DNA from: JAJYZP01 sp049964535 | GTDB taxonomy: Bacteria; Actinomycetota; Acidimicrobiia; Acidimicrobiales; Acidimicrobiaceae | Assembly (NCBI GenBank): GCA_049964535.1 | Contig: JBMFXG010000033.1 | Span: 1-17,524, forward strand | Length of the DNA stretch: 17,524 bases | Direction: 5' to 3' | Shown here: in pieces, positions 1-8,088 of the stretch | How the letters are laid out: the number at the start of each line of letters is the position of its first letter | Numbering within the stretch: position 1 is the first letter of the stretch | Program-made: the position numbers and the translations under genes | Notes under the pieces: generated by a model | What the model was told of the DNA's origin: nothing | Database searches by the model: none | Seen by the model: the letters and a program-made list of their open reading frames with translations, nothing else

Positions 1-986
1 AGACTCCCGAGCACTACCGAGCTGGACGCCAATACACGGCGTATGCAGGGCTCATCGCCTCCCACATGGACGTCGTCTTCGACAACATGATGGACGGAAC
101 TGCGTGCGTAACCGGACGTGCTCCTTGGCGCTGGAACGACATCGTTGCAGATCTAGGGCACCGACTTGCAGACCTCGCTCATCAGGATCGAGTCCAACAC
201 ATTAAAACCCTTCGAGATATCGACGGCGCTCGAGCCGCGGGCAAGGTCGGTATCGTCTTCGGCCTCGAAGGCGCAATGCCCATAGAGAATGAGATCGATC
301 GCATCGACATCCTCTTCGGACTCGGAGTTCGCCAACTCGGCATCGCCTACTCAGACTCCAATGCGCTTGGAAGCGGTCTCAACGAGACAACCGACGGCGG
401 GCTTACTGCCTTTGGGCGCAGGGCAGTGCGGCGTATGAATCAGGTCGGCATGGCAATCGACGTCTCTCACTCCTCTGATCAGACCGCCCTTGACGCCTGC
501 GCACACAGTGAAGCACCTATTTTCATTACCCACGCTGGAGCGCGATCTGTGTGGAACACCCCGAGAATGAAGCCCGACGCTGTACTTCGTGCCGTGGCGG
601 CCACCGGTGGCGTTATCGGCATCTCTGCAGCTCCCCATACCACGCTCTCTCAGGACCATCCACACCACTCCATCGACTCAGTCATGGACCACCTCCTCTA
701 CTGCATCGATCTTGTCGGAATCGATCACGTCGCATTTGGACCTGACACGCTCTACGGAGATCACGTCGCGATGCACAAGGTTTTTGCCTCGCTTTTGTCG
801 ATCGATGGTCGGAGCAGTGCACCCGCTTTCGAACCCGTTCCCTACGTTGACGGTCTGGAGAATCCTACGGAGAACTTTGCAAACATCACGGGTTGGCTCG
901 TCAAAGGTGGCTTCGAGGACGACGCTATCAAAGCGGTCTTGGGAGCCAATATCTACCGATCGCTCGGTCTCGTATGGCCCAACTGA
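1..986 (+). CDS. Membrane-dipeptidase-like peptidase M19 (5' end outside window)
   Basis: The reading frame is open from the left edge (first full codon at base 3), so the ATG at 66 is internal and the true start lies upstream. The visible 327 codons match the zinc dipeptidase family M19 (renal dipeptidase type), amidohydrolase-fold enzymes that cut dipeptides, often including D-amino-acid or lactam substrates. Metal ligands can be placed: Glu in GLEGA (codon 267-269), His in DVSHSS (468-470), His in ITHAG (531-533). The GIDHVAFGPDT segment stands where many members have GIGSDFDG; its Asp is codon 744-746. The N-terminal HxD metal motif would lie off the window. No membrane segment or signal is visible in this part. 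The downstream gap of over 500 bases suggests it ends its transcript. Family assignment is firm; the substrate is not known. Confidence 0.9.
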   Translation, partial: TPEHYRAGRQYTAYAGLIASHMDVVFDNMMDGTACVTGRAPWRWNDIVADLGHRLADLAHQDRVQHIKTLRDIDGARAAGKVGIVFGLEGAMPIENEIDRIDILFGLGVRQLGIAYSDSNALGSGLNETTDGGLTAFGRRAVRRMNQVGMAIDVSHSSDQTALDACAHSEAPIFITHAGARSVWNTPRMKPDAVLRAVAATGGVIGISAAPHTTLSQDHPHHSIDSVMDHLLYCIDLVGIDHVAFGPDTLYGDHVAMHKVFASLLSIDGRSSAPAFEPVPYVDGLENPTENFANITGWLVKGGFEDDAIKAVLGANIYRSLGLVWPN

Positions 987-1509
987 TCTCGGCCCTAATC
1001 ACCACAGAACCTTCTGCAGCGCGAGAACAAACAGGCCACTGGGCCACAAAACGATTACGTCAACACTCGAGACGAGGGTGCAACGAGGTAGTCAGCAACG
1101 AAGTCTGGTACTGCAGCTTGCTACGCCACCGTTGATCCTGCGGTCTGCGCACCTATGAAGCGATCGCATTCGTCGCTTCGATCAGATGCTGGATATCGCC
1201 GTCCGGAACGCTCCCTCACGACGATCCCACAACCAGGATCTTCTCCGTAGATTTATAAGTAACCGAGGTTCACGCTCAAGCGGCCCAGGCTCTCTTCGGT
1301 AGCACACCACTACTACCTTGACAACGAGCCGTACTTCTCCGCAAAGGGCTACGGTTTAGCCACCACCTTCCTCCAACGAGCTCCAGTCTCAAAATCGAAG
1401 ACTCTCTCCCGTCCCCTTCAGATCTGAGATCGGTACATCTGCGGAATGGAATACTCCGAACTCTTGTTAGTCCATAGGTAAATCGCGCACGACCCATTCC
1501 GGAGGAATC
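987..1509. other. Gene-free interval between dipeptidase and DsbA-like gene
   Basis: No convincing coding sequence. The short ORFs on either strand have no recognisable domain and no ribosome binding site. It holds a 7-bp inverted repeat (GAAGCGA 1157-1163 / TCGCTTC 1173-1179, 9-base loop) that could end the dipeptidase transcript, with no T-run after it. A TTGACA match at 1318-1323 has no good -10 partner at 16-18 bases. The last nine bases carry the ribosome binding site of the next gene. Confidence 0.5.
1157..1179 (+). terminator. Weak hairpin downstream of dipeptidase
   Basis: Perfect 7-bp stem GAAGCGA/TCGCTTC with a 9-base loop, about 170 bases after the dipeptidase stop. There is no U-tract. 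It may be a factor-dependent stop or chance. Confidence 0.2.
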
Positions 1510-2169
1510 ATGGCTGATCTCGAGTTTTACTTCGATCCTGTCTGCCCATTCGCATGGATGACGAGTAAGTGGGTCCGACTCGTAGCATCGCAGAGAGCTC
1601 TGGATGTGGACTGGCGCTTCATCTCACTACGTTACATCAATGGAGCTCTTGACTACGACACTTCTTTTCCCGAGGGCTATGAGCGTCAACACACCTCGGG
1701 TCTCGAGCTCCTCCGAATAGCTCATGCCGTGCGCGAGACCGCTGGCAACGAAGGGGTTGGGCGCCTTTACGAGGCCCTTGGGCGTCATATTTTCGAGACC
1801 TCTCCATCACGCCGCAACGAACTAACTCTCAATACGGCGAGTTTCGTCGTGCCGATTCTCGAGGAGTTGGGATACTCACCGTCTCTCCAGGATGCATATG
1901 CAGATACCTCCGCTGACGCAACGATTCAACAGGAGTCTGACTATGCGCTCTCACTCACAGGACGAGACGTCGGAACCCCAATTCTGCACTTCAATCCGCC
2001 ACATGGCACCGCTCTCTTCGGTCCCGTGATCTCTCGTCTTCCAAGCCCTGAAGATGCCGTACAACTTTGGGATCACGTTGAGGGCCTCTCGAGATTTGAG
2101 GGCTTTGCTGAGCTCAAACGCAGCCTTCGAGAGACACCACAACTGCCGATCTACCAGGACCGCTCCTAA
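1510..2169 (+). CDS. DsbA-family (Rv2466c-like) mycothiol-type oxidoreductase, monothiol active site
   Basis: A 219-residue cytoplasmic thioredoxin-fold protein with a helical insertion, the DsbA/FrnE/2-hydroxychromene-carboxylate-isomerase superfamily. It follows the pattern of mycobacterial Rv2466c, a mycothiol-dependent reductase: N-terminal strand EFYFDP, active-site turn CPFAW at residues 12-16, the cis-Pro region DVGTPILHF, then FFGP-like ALFGPVISRLP and the C-terminal ELKR segment. Rv2466c has CPWC; here the resolving cysteine is Ala15, leaving Cys12 alone, so a monothiol or mycothiol-adduct mechanism is expected. The start is fixed by GGAGG at 1501-1505, four bases before the ATG. It stands alone, with a hairpin downstream at 2242-2288. 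The redox partner in vivo is inferred, not shown. Confidence 0.85.
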   Translation: MADLEFYFDPVCPFAWMTSKWVRLVASQRALDVDWRFISLRYINGALDYDTSFPEGYERQHTSGLELLRIAHAVRETAGNEGVGRLYEALGRHIFETSPSRRNELTLNTASFVVPILEELGYSPSLQDAYADTSADATIQQESDYALSLTGRDVGTPILHFNPPHGTALFGPVISRLPSPEDAVQLWDHVEGLSRFEGFAELKRSLRETPQLPIYQDRS

Positions 2170-2241
2170 GGGTCGGTTGAAGCTCGAGATCCGACTCAAT
2201 TGGGTCACCAGCCACAAACCCCACCGGTCGAAGCCCTAACG

Positions 2242-2288
2242 AGCTCCCACAGACCTGACGCAGGGCTACTCCATGTGTCTGGGGAGCT
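2242..2288 (+). terminator. Terminator-like hairpin after the DsbA-like gene
   Basis: AGCTCCCACAGAC (2242-2254) pairs with GTCTGGGGAGCT (2277-2288): 12 base pairs with one bulged A (2249), extendable outward by a G-U and a C-G pair, and a 22-base loop. It starts 72 bases after the stop codon at 2169 and ends about 125 bases before the DinB gene. No T-run follows. It could also be part of the leader of the next gene. Confidence 0.45.
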
Positions 2289-2412
2289 TGAGGAGAGCAC
2301 GGCCAAGGCGGTAGCTATCCAAGATCCAACCCCATGAGCACGATCATGGTAGTTTCAGCTCCTACCATCTACTCCGAGGCGCTGACCACCAGCTGCATCG
2401 ATTGGAGAGGAC

Positions 2413-2949
2413 ATGTCAGATCAGGAACGACCGGAACCGCCACATGTCGACTCCGAGATCGCAACGCTCCTCGGGTTCTTAGAGTACCAGCGAGCGACGC
2501 TCAAGTGGAAATGTGACGGGTTGACCGATGTCCAACTCAGGTCCAGACCGACTCCGTCAGCGATCACTCTCGGCGGCCTCCTCAAGCACATGGCATTTGT
2601 TGAGGACTACTGGTTCACCGAAGTGGTCCAAGAGGCTCCAAGACTAGATATCTGGAGCGCTACCGAGGGAGAGGGTCAAGAGGACTGGGAGTGGTCGAGT
2701 GCGGCCTTCGATCCCGGGTCGGAGCTGCGACAACTCTGGTCAGAGAGCGTGCAACGCTCGCACAACGTCGTCAAAGCTGAGCTCAGCATTACGGACGACG
2801 ACGCCCTCCTGCGGAGTCACCCTGCCTGGCAGGGCCAAGATCGCGTGTCGCTTCGATGGGTTCTCACGCACATGATCGAGGAGTACGCTCGGCACAACGG
2901 ACACGCAGACATCCTCCGTGAAGCGATCGACGGAGCGACCGGGGAGTAG
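2413..2949 (+). CDS. DinB-like / DUF664 family protein
   Basis: A 178-residue protein of the DinB four-helix-bundle superfamily (DUF664 branch, common in actinobacteria). These are often metal-binding proteins; some relatives are mycothiol- or bacillithiol-dependent enzymes, but most have no assigned reaction. Diagnostic segments are the first helix ending LGFLEYQRATLKWKCDGL, LGGLLKHMAFVEDYWF with His59, and the C-terminal HMIEEYARHNGHADILRE with His153, His161 and His164, the usual metal-ligand cluster. Start: GGAGAGG (2404-2410) lies two bases before the ATG, a short but purine-rich spacing. No signal peptide. A mycothiol link would fit the DsbA-like neighbour just upstream, but that is inference from position. 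Confidence 0.85.
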   Translation: MSDQERPEPPHVDSEIATLLGFLEYQRATLKWKCDGLTDVQLRSRPTPSAITLGGLLKHMAFVEDYWFTEVVQEAPRLDIWSATEGEGQEDWEWSSAAFDPGSELRQLWSESVQRSHNVVKAELSITDDDALLRSHPAWQGQDRVSLRWVLTHMIEEYARHNGHADILREAIDGATGE

Positions 2950-3296
2950 CTGAGCTCTCACACCACGACACTCCTTACCACGGAGCGACGACATCGAAGC
3001 TTGAATGAGAGCGACACACCAACGCACGCTCTCTTGTGCTTCAAGATGCAACTGATCAACACCACAACGAACTGATCTGAACGACGCGTGCTCGGGAATC
3101 TCCAACTCGCCGCCACGTAGCAACCGATCATGCTCACCCCAAGAGCGTTCGCTACGAATAGTGCGGTTACGAAGAGAAAAGAACAGCACTACCATTGACC
3201 GAAGAGAGTCTCCGCCTGTCGTCACGGTAACCAACTACGGTCGATCACGCTGTACACGGTGAGACTCAACCGAAAGAACCATGAGGAGATCGAACG
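2950..3296. other. Intergenic interval with hairpin and S10 gene leader
   Basis: No gene seen. The leftward ORF running through it is mostly the shadow of the DinB gene. It holds the paired-arm structure at 3000-3045 and the ribosome binding site GAGGAG (3283-3288) eight bases before the S10 peptidase start. Confidence 0.5.
3000..3045 (+). terminator. Two-part hairpin after the DinB-like gene
   Basis: Inner stem GAGAGCG (3007-3013) with CGCTCTC (3027-3033), loop 13 bases. Outer stem CTTGAA (3000-3005) with TTCAAG (3040-3045), separated by an asymmetric internal loop. It is 50 bases past the DinB stop and likely marks the transcript end. No T-run follows. Confidence 0.4.
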
Positions 3297-4763
3297 ATGA
3301 GCGAACACCGAGTTAGCGATGACACGACCAACCAGGACTCAAACCCTGAACCCAGTGATGACCTCGTCACGACAGACCATATCCTCAACACTCCTTCTGG
3401 AGAGCTCCGCTACCGTGCAACCTCAGGAAGAGTCGTCCTCAAAGAGGAAGGTTTTGAGGGCGAAACCTACCTTGGGAACAAGGCCAAGGCTGAGATGTTC
3501 GTCACCTCGTACATTGTGGAAGGCGCCGACCCACAGAAACGTCCAATCACCTTCGCCTTCAATGGTGGACCTGGTTCATCAAGCGTATGGCTTCATCTCG
3601 GACTCCTCGGTCCCAGGCGAGTTGTTATGGGAGATGCCGACTCACCACTACCTCCACCGTGGGGACTAGCGGACAACGCTGAGACGATCCTTGCGCAGAC
3701 CGATCTTGTCTTCATCGATCCAGTCACGACCGGGTACTCCCGAGTTGTCGAGGGCGGCAAGACGGCCGAGTATCACGGGTTTCAGCGTGATCTCGAATCT
3801 GTTGGTGCTCTCATTCGCCTCCTGACCACCCGATACGGGCGCTGGCTCTCACCGAAATTTCTCGCAGGCGAGTCCTACGGAACGCTTCGCGCCAGTGCCC
3901 TCGCAGATCATTTACAGACCCGCTATGGCTGGTTCCCAAACGGGATCATCTTGATCTCATCCGTAATTGACATGGGCACGATTCGTTTCACCGAGGGCAA
4001 CGATCAACCCACGGCTCTCTACCTGCCGACCTATGCGGCGCTCGCGCATTACCACGGACTACACGGAGATCGCTCCCTCGACGAGGTCAGGGCCGAGGCA
4101 GAGGCACTAGCGGAACGAGACTATCCATGGGCACTTGCTCGCGGTAATCGGCTCTCTGCAGCCGAACGCCAAGAGATCATCGGAAAAGTAGCCTCGGTCA
4201 CCGGTCTGAAGGACGACTACGTTCGTCGGGTCGATCTGCGCATCGAACACCAACGATTCTTTCGTGAGATCCTTCGAGAGCGGGGCCAGATCATTGGGCG
4301 ACTCGACGGCCGGTTCTTGGGCTACGACCCAACCGACGGCGACGACAAACCAACGTACGATCCGAGCAATATCGCAATTCACGGTCCGTACTCAGCTGCG
4401 TTCAATCACTACGTCCGTGAAGAGCTCAACTACAAGAGCGACCTTCCCTACGAGATCCTCACGAACCGTGTACAGCCTTGGAGCTATGCAGAGTTCGAGG
4501 GGAGGGCGGTCAGCATCTCATCGATGCTCGGCGAGGCGATGCGTCACAATCCTGAGCTACGTGTTCACGTGGCGTGTGGATTCTACGATGGGGCTACCCC
4601 GTACTACGCCGCTGAACACGCCTTTGCTCACCTCCAGATACCTGATCATCTACGAGACAATATCGAGATGTGCTACTACCCAGCAGGTCACATGATGTAT
4701 GTGCATGAGCCAAGTCGACAGCGTCAGTGTGCCGATCTCGCCTCTTTCATCTCACGAAACTGA
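3297..4763 (+). CDS. Serine carboxypeptidase, peptidase family S10, no signal peptide
   Basis: A 488-residue alpha/beta-hydrolase of family S10, which removes C-terminal residues from peptides. The oxyanion segment FNGGPGSSSVW lies near residues 88-98. The catalytic triad can be placed: Ser193 in AGESYG, Asp431 in GFYDGATP, His465 in PAGHMMYVHE. The start is supported by GAGGAG eight bases upstream of the ATG. Length is normal for the bacterial branch. S10 enzymes in eukaryotes are secretory or lysosomal, but this N-terminus (about 30 polar and acidic residues) has no hydrophobic signal, so a cytoplasmic location is likely. It stands alone between two hairpins, so probably a single-gene unit. 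The natural substrate is unknown; acyltransferase activity is known for some eukaryotic relatives. Confidence 0.92.
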   Translation: MSEHRVSDDTTNQDSNPEPSDDLVTTDHILNTPSGELRYRATSGRVVLKEEGFEGETYLGNKAKAEMFVTSYIVEGADPQKRPITFAFNGGPGSSSVWLHLGLLGPRRVVMGDADSPLPPPWGLADNAETILAQTDLVFIDPVTTGYSRVVEGGKTAEYHGFQRDLESVGALIRLLTTRYGRWLSPKFLAGESYGTLRASALADHLQTRYGWFPNGIILISSVIDMGTIRFTEGNDQPTALYLPTYAALAHYHGLHGDRSLDEVRAEAEALAERDYPWALARGNRLSAAERQEIIGKVASVTGLKDDYVRRVDLRIEHQRFFREILRERGQIIGRLDGRFLGYDPTDGDDKPTYDPSNIAIHGPYSAAFNHYVREELNYKSDLPYEILTNRVQPWSYAEFEGRAVSISSMLGEAMRHNPELRVHVACGFYDGATPYYAAEHAFAHLQIPDHLRDNIEMCYYPAGHMMYVHEPSRQRQCADLASFISRN

Positions 4764-4834
4764 GAGAGACCACACTCGACTCAGACCTCTAGCGTCCCCG
4801 TGGATCTATCTCATTTGAAACTTTGAACCAGCAA

Positions 4835-4875
4835 GACAATGAAGGATCGGCCTCGTAGTCCGATCCTTCATTGTC
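4835..4875 (+). terminator. Strong 16-bp perfect hairpin downstream of S10 gene
   Basis: GACAATGAAGGATCGG (4835-4850) is the exact reverse complement of 4860-4875, with a 9-base loop. It begins 71 bases after the S10 stop. No U-tract follows on either strand. The stem is far more stable than random pairing; a terminator or mRNA 3'-end stabiliser is most likely. Confidence 0.6.
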
Positions 4876-5100
4876 AAAGAGAGCAGTACTGATCCGGCTG
4901 CCACAAGTCCCAGGGTTCACATCGGCTCAACTCCACGCGCAGTACGCTCGGCCCGTTCTGTGTCAGCTGAAACATCAACTCAGTCACCGAGCTTTGGCGA
5001 ACCGATCAGCGTCTTGAGACCCATCGATCCTGATCACAACGTCGATAGGTCACAGAGACAGCATGCGATCTCAACTTCGCCTGCACCGTCCCAAGCATGG

Positions 5101-5173
5101 ACTCCGAGAGCCAGGGAGTGGGTGATTCCTCGCCGCCCACGAGAGCGGCGCTCATCGCACCTCCGCCGCTCTC
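5101..5173 (+). promoter_or_regulatory. Cluster of three adjacent hairpins upstream of yceI
   Basis: ACTCC (5101-5105) pairs with GGAGT (5115-5119), GTGGG (5118-5122) pairs with CCCAC (5136-5140), and GAGAGCGGCG (5141-5150) pairs perfectly with 5164-5173 across a 13-base loop. The first two helices share bases 5118-5119, so they are alternatives at that edge. The block ends 103 bases before the yceI ATG. It may be a structured leader or simply a GC-rich terminator; no known riboswitch class is recognised. Confidence 0.3.
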
Positions 5174-5276
5174 CCCAGCTTGTCACCAGCGATTCCCAAG
5201 CTCACCTCTCTAAGTTAAGAAGATAAGGTTCGAGTGGGGCCACAGCAGAGAAGATGTAAAGAAGTAGAGCTCAGTA

Positions 5277-5975
5277 ATGCAGACAAACCGTTCCTGGAAA
5301 AAATGGCTCATCGGCGTGATCGCGGTCGTTGTCGTCGGCCTCGTCGGTGGTCCATTCGTCTTTATCCACTACATCGAGGGGCCACCAAAGGCTCGACTCG
5401 CTCTTCCCAACTTTAAAAACTCTGCAAACAGCTCTGCCTTGGGCTCGGGCACAACCAACGGCACGTGGGAGGTTGGCCAAGGATCGACAGTCGGGTATCG
5501 AGTGAAAGAGATTCTCTTCGGACAGTCCACGACCGCGGTCGGTCGAGGATCTCAAATCTCAGGAAGCGCAACGATCAGCGGTAAGACGATCTCTGCTGCG
5601 CACTTCAGCGTCAACGTCGGAAGCATCAAGAGCAACCAAGCACAGAGGAACGCCCAGATCGATATCAGGATCATGGACGTAGTTAACTACCCGACCGCCA
5701 CCTTCGTCCTCACCCGGCCGATCCATCTGAGTTCGCTTCCCACGACATCCGCACCTCTCTCTGCCACCGCTACCGGTAATCTAACGCTTCACGGTGTCAC
5801 CCACCGGGTCACCTTCGATCTCAAAGCGGAGCGAGTCGGTAACAGCATCGATATTTTGAGTGACCTCAACATCGTCTTCGCACATTGGCACATCACCAAC
5901 CCCTCGATCGCTGGATTCGTAACAACCGCCAATCACGGCCTTCTTGAGGTTCTCCTCCACCTCAACAGAGCTTGA
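5277..5975 (+). CDS. YceI-family lipid-binding protein with N-terminal membrane anchor
   Basis: A 232-residue protein. Basic N-terminus (NRSWKKW), then one hydrophobic segment at about residues 10-31, with no obvious signal-peptidase or lipobox site, so probably an uncleaved anchor with the domain outside the membrane. From about residue 62 it has the YceI beta-barrel pattern: GTWEVGQGSTVGYRVKE, SGSATISG, SVNVGSIKSNQAQRNAQI, MDVVNYPTATFVLT, GNLTLHGVTHRVTFDLKA. YceI domains bind polyisoprenoid-type lipids in a lipocalin-like barrel; the biological role is usually unknown. The ribosome binding site is weak (AAGAAG 16-21 bases upstream), so the start is somewhat uncertain, but it gives a good anchor. 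The stop lies six bases from the stop of the convergent MFS gene. Confidence 0.9.
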   Translation: MQTNRSWKKWLIGVIAVVVVGLVGGPFVFIHYIEGPPKARLALPNFKNSANSSALGSGTTNGTWEVGQGSTVGYRVKEILFGQSTTAVGRGSQISGSATISGKTISAAHFSVNVGSIKSNQAQRNAQIDIRIMDVVNYPTATFVLTRPIHLSSLPTTSAPLSATATGNLTLHGVTHRVTFDLKAERVGNSIDILSDLNIVFAHWHITNPSIAGFVTTANHGLLEVLLHLNRA

Positions 5976-5981
5976 GTAGTC

Positions 5982-7430
5982 CTACGACTGTACGACATCC
6001 GATGCTTCTCTCCGATTCCAGAGTTCAAAGCTTCGCAACAGGCTCTGGTCTCGATATCGATACGACGTTGCTCCGAGATGGGCAGCTCCAAGTTGGAGGA
6101 TCGAGGCAATCACAATGACAGCAATGATCGACACTGCTACCGAGGTGATCTGAAGGAGAGCGATCAAGAGCACGATCGCTACGATCCGCCCAGCATTCGT
6201 TGCAATCTCTCTCGAGAGCACGTAGCCGCCACGTCGCTGAGCTGCATCACGATCATGGTCGATCTCGTCCAACATGACGCTGGAAAGGGGAACCATCAGG
6301 CCTGGATATAAAAGCCCAGCGGAGAATCCGTACACGAGCAGAATCGGCAGTCCAGATCCAACTATCAACAGAACGACTGCCGCTGTATAGCCGCCTGCAC
6401 CGATCCACATGCACCGACCCCGCCACGAGGGACGGATTCGCCCTGCCACTACCGAGCTTCCCACGCCGGCTATCGATGCAAGTGAAGCGAAGGTTCCTTG
6501 AGAAGTTGTGGAGTGGGCAACGAGTGCAACCAAAATGATCATGCCCAGATCCGCGCCGGCCTGTTTGAAACCGTGAAAGGCCATCGCAATCCAAGCACGA
6601 CCCCAGCCTGCTTGTCGCAGCGGTAACTTCAGTGCTTCAATCGTCGAGACCCCACCCACGCCGTGCTCGGAATCGAGCCTCCTCGAGATCCACCATCCTC
6701 CAAGAAAACTCAAGAGCGCACCGGCAAAGACAACGAGGAATCCCTTCTCTCCTCCGATCCGCTCTATCAGAACTCCAGCAAAGAGCGGCATCACAACGTT
6801 GAGGGTGCTCATGGAGGCAAAACTCAGACCGTAGTAGTGGCTACGCTCAGGACGATCTACCACATCATAGATGAGCGTGTTATTACCAAACCAGTACGTT
6901 CCGCCCGCGGCACCATTGAGCAGACCCAGCGGAAAGGCGAGAGGACCCACGTTCTTGCCGAGCATGATCAGTAGAGCGTAAAACAGCGCTGTCAGCACCA
7001 ATCCAACTCGGAAGAGACGTCTAGGAGTCCACTCGGGGAAGAGCTCCACGATCACGCCCGACATGACGATGAGTCCGAGATATCGACCTAGTCCGTAGAG
7101 AGCGACCTCTAGCACGCTGCCGCTCGTCACGTAGAAGAACAATGAAACAAAGACCGCCGAGAGCGCAAATCCAGCGGATACCATCGACGAGCTAGCCAGC
7201 AGTCGCTCCGCCGGCCTCCTCAACTGCAGCAATCGAACTCTCCCGAGCCCGATGCTCTCAACCCCTTCGCTCACGTCCCTCTCGATCTCTTCCACCTTGC
7301 GATAGCTCTCTCTACGTTTCGGCTCCCCACGAACCAACCGCCACTCATCCCCAAAGGAGTTGTACCGCCACCAAAACACCCCAATCACGCAATGCCTTCG
7401 CACATGAAGTGCTCCACTGCGCAGAGTCAT
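5982..7430 (-). CDS. Major facilitator superfamily transporter
   Basis: A polytopic membrane protein, up to 482 residues, with roughly ten to twelve hydrophobic segments beginning near residue 83 (ASSSMVSAGFALSAVFVSLF). Loop features such as LFPEWTPRRLFRVGL and DVVDRPERSHYYGLSF fit an MFS exporter or importer of the small-solute type; the substrate cannot be read from sequence. The first 60 or so residues are polar and unlike the family, and the ATG at 7430 has no properly spaced ribosome binding site. GTG codons at about 7295 (GAGAGAG ten bases upstream) and 7274 (GAGAGG three bases upstream) are alternative starts that would shorten the tail. It converges with yceI, with a six-base gap, so the two 3' ends must share or overlap termination. 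Confidence 0.85.
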   Translation of the reverse strand: MTLRSGALHVRRHCVIGVFWWRYNSFGDEWRLVRGEPKRRESYRKVEEIERDVSEGVESIGLGRVRLLQLRRPAERLLASSSMVSAGFALSAVFVSLFFYVTSGSVLEVALYGLGRYLGLIVMSGVIVELFPEWTPRRLFRVGLVLTALFYALLIMLGKNVGPLAFPLGLLNGAAGGTYWFGNNTLIYDVVDRPERSHYYGLSFASMSTLNVVMPLFAGVLIERIGGEKGFLVVFAGALLSFLGGWWISRRLDSEHGVGGVSTIEALKLPLRQAGWGRAWIAMAFHGFKQAGADLGMIILVALVAHSTTSQGTFASLASIAGVGSSVVAGRIRPSWRGRCMWIGAGGYTAAVVLLIVGSGLPILLVYGFSAGLLYPGLMVPLSSVMLDEIDHDRDAAQRRGGYVLSREIATNAGRIVAIVLLIALLQITSVAVSIIAVIVIASILQLGAAHLGATSYRYRDQSLLRSFELWNRREASDVVQS

Positions 7431-8088
7431 TCCGCTCGTGCGCTGGCGAAGTTAACTCAGCGAGAAGGCGTCGTAGTCGCACGAAACGAGTGTCGTGACG
7501 CGCCCATGAACGTGACGAACTGCTACCTCTCCTTCCACTTTATCGACAACAACACACAAATTCCTAAGCTCTGTGCACGGACTCACAGCGCACTCATCTA
7601 TGGAGCTCATTCCTGTCGGTGTTGCGCCCAACTCCCCCACTCTCACACCAAGCCTCGCACTGGCTCAAAGGGGTTCGCTGCACCATTGGACTCGTGGTCA
7701 GCTGGCAACTCTTCTCGCTCGAAGAGATCGACCTGCGCGCAGATCACCGCAGCTAAAGGTAGCGACCAGGGGCTCCTGGATCGTCACCCAGGCGCTCATC
7801 CACCTAGGTGCCTTCCTCTGTTGCCCATGAGACGTCTCACTTCGATTCGTGGCTGACCACGCTCTCGACGGTGCAACAACCTCAAATGACGAGCGAGCCA
7901 ATCATCCAGGAGTTATACGCCGCGGGAGGTTTGGTGAGCCGACTCGCGCTCTTACGAAGCGTACGACGCTCTCAAAGCCGCTCCAAAAGAGTTCGCTCGA
8001 TCTCGATCCCACTTTGGTGACTAGAGTTACAGCAGAGTACAAATGTGTAAGTCACACCACCGCACGATAGAGATAGGGTCGCAGAATC
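7431..8088. other. Long gene-poor interval between divergent MFS and fusion genes
   Basis: About 660 bases with promoters expected in both directions. A leftward 64-codon ORF (7452-7646) reads plausibly at its C-terminal end but has no domain and only a weak ribosome binding site at its internal ATG. There is a 10-bp palindrome CACCTAGGTG (7801-7810) and a CGTGACG direct repeat (7494-7500 and 7511-7517). No strong -35/-10 pair was found for the fusion gene; TTGGTG followed 18 bases later by TACAAA near 8015-8044 is the best but weak. No RNA gene is recognised. Confidence 0.45.

Larger units (their letters stand above)
4764..5276. other. Intergenic region with strong hairpins upstream of yceI
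   Basis: About 510 bases without a convincing gene. The ORF at 4960-5226 has no ribosome binding site and no domain. It contains the 16-bp perfect inverted repeat at 4835-4875 and a run of three adjacent hairpins at 5101-5173, then an A/G-rich stretch leading to the yceI start. Confidence 0.55.

Noticed and set aside
1318..1345. TTGACA as a promoter -35 for the DsbA-like gene
   Set aside because: No acceptable -10 sequence at 15-19 bases downstream, and it is about 190 bases from the gene.
1276..1497. Leftward 73-codon ORF
   Set aside because: No ribosome binding site, no recognisable domain, composition unlike the real proteins here.
2740..3234. Leftward 164-codon ORF
   Set aside because: Half of it lies antisense to the DinB-like gene; its translation has no recognisable pattern.
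7392..7856. Rightward 154-codon ORF
   Set aside because: Rich in Cys, His, Ser and Arg with no domain, begins inside the MFS frame and has no ribosome binding site.
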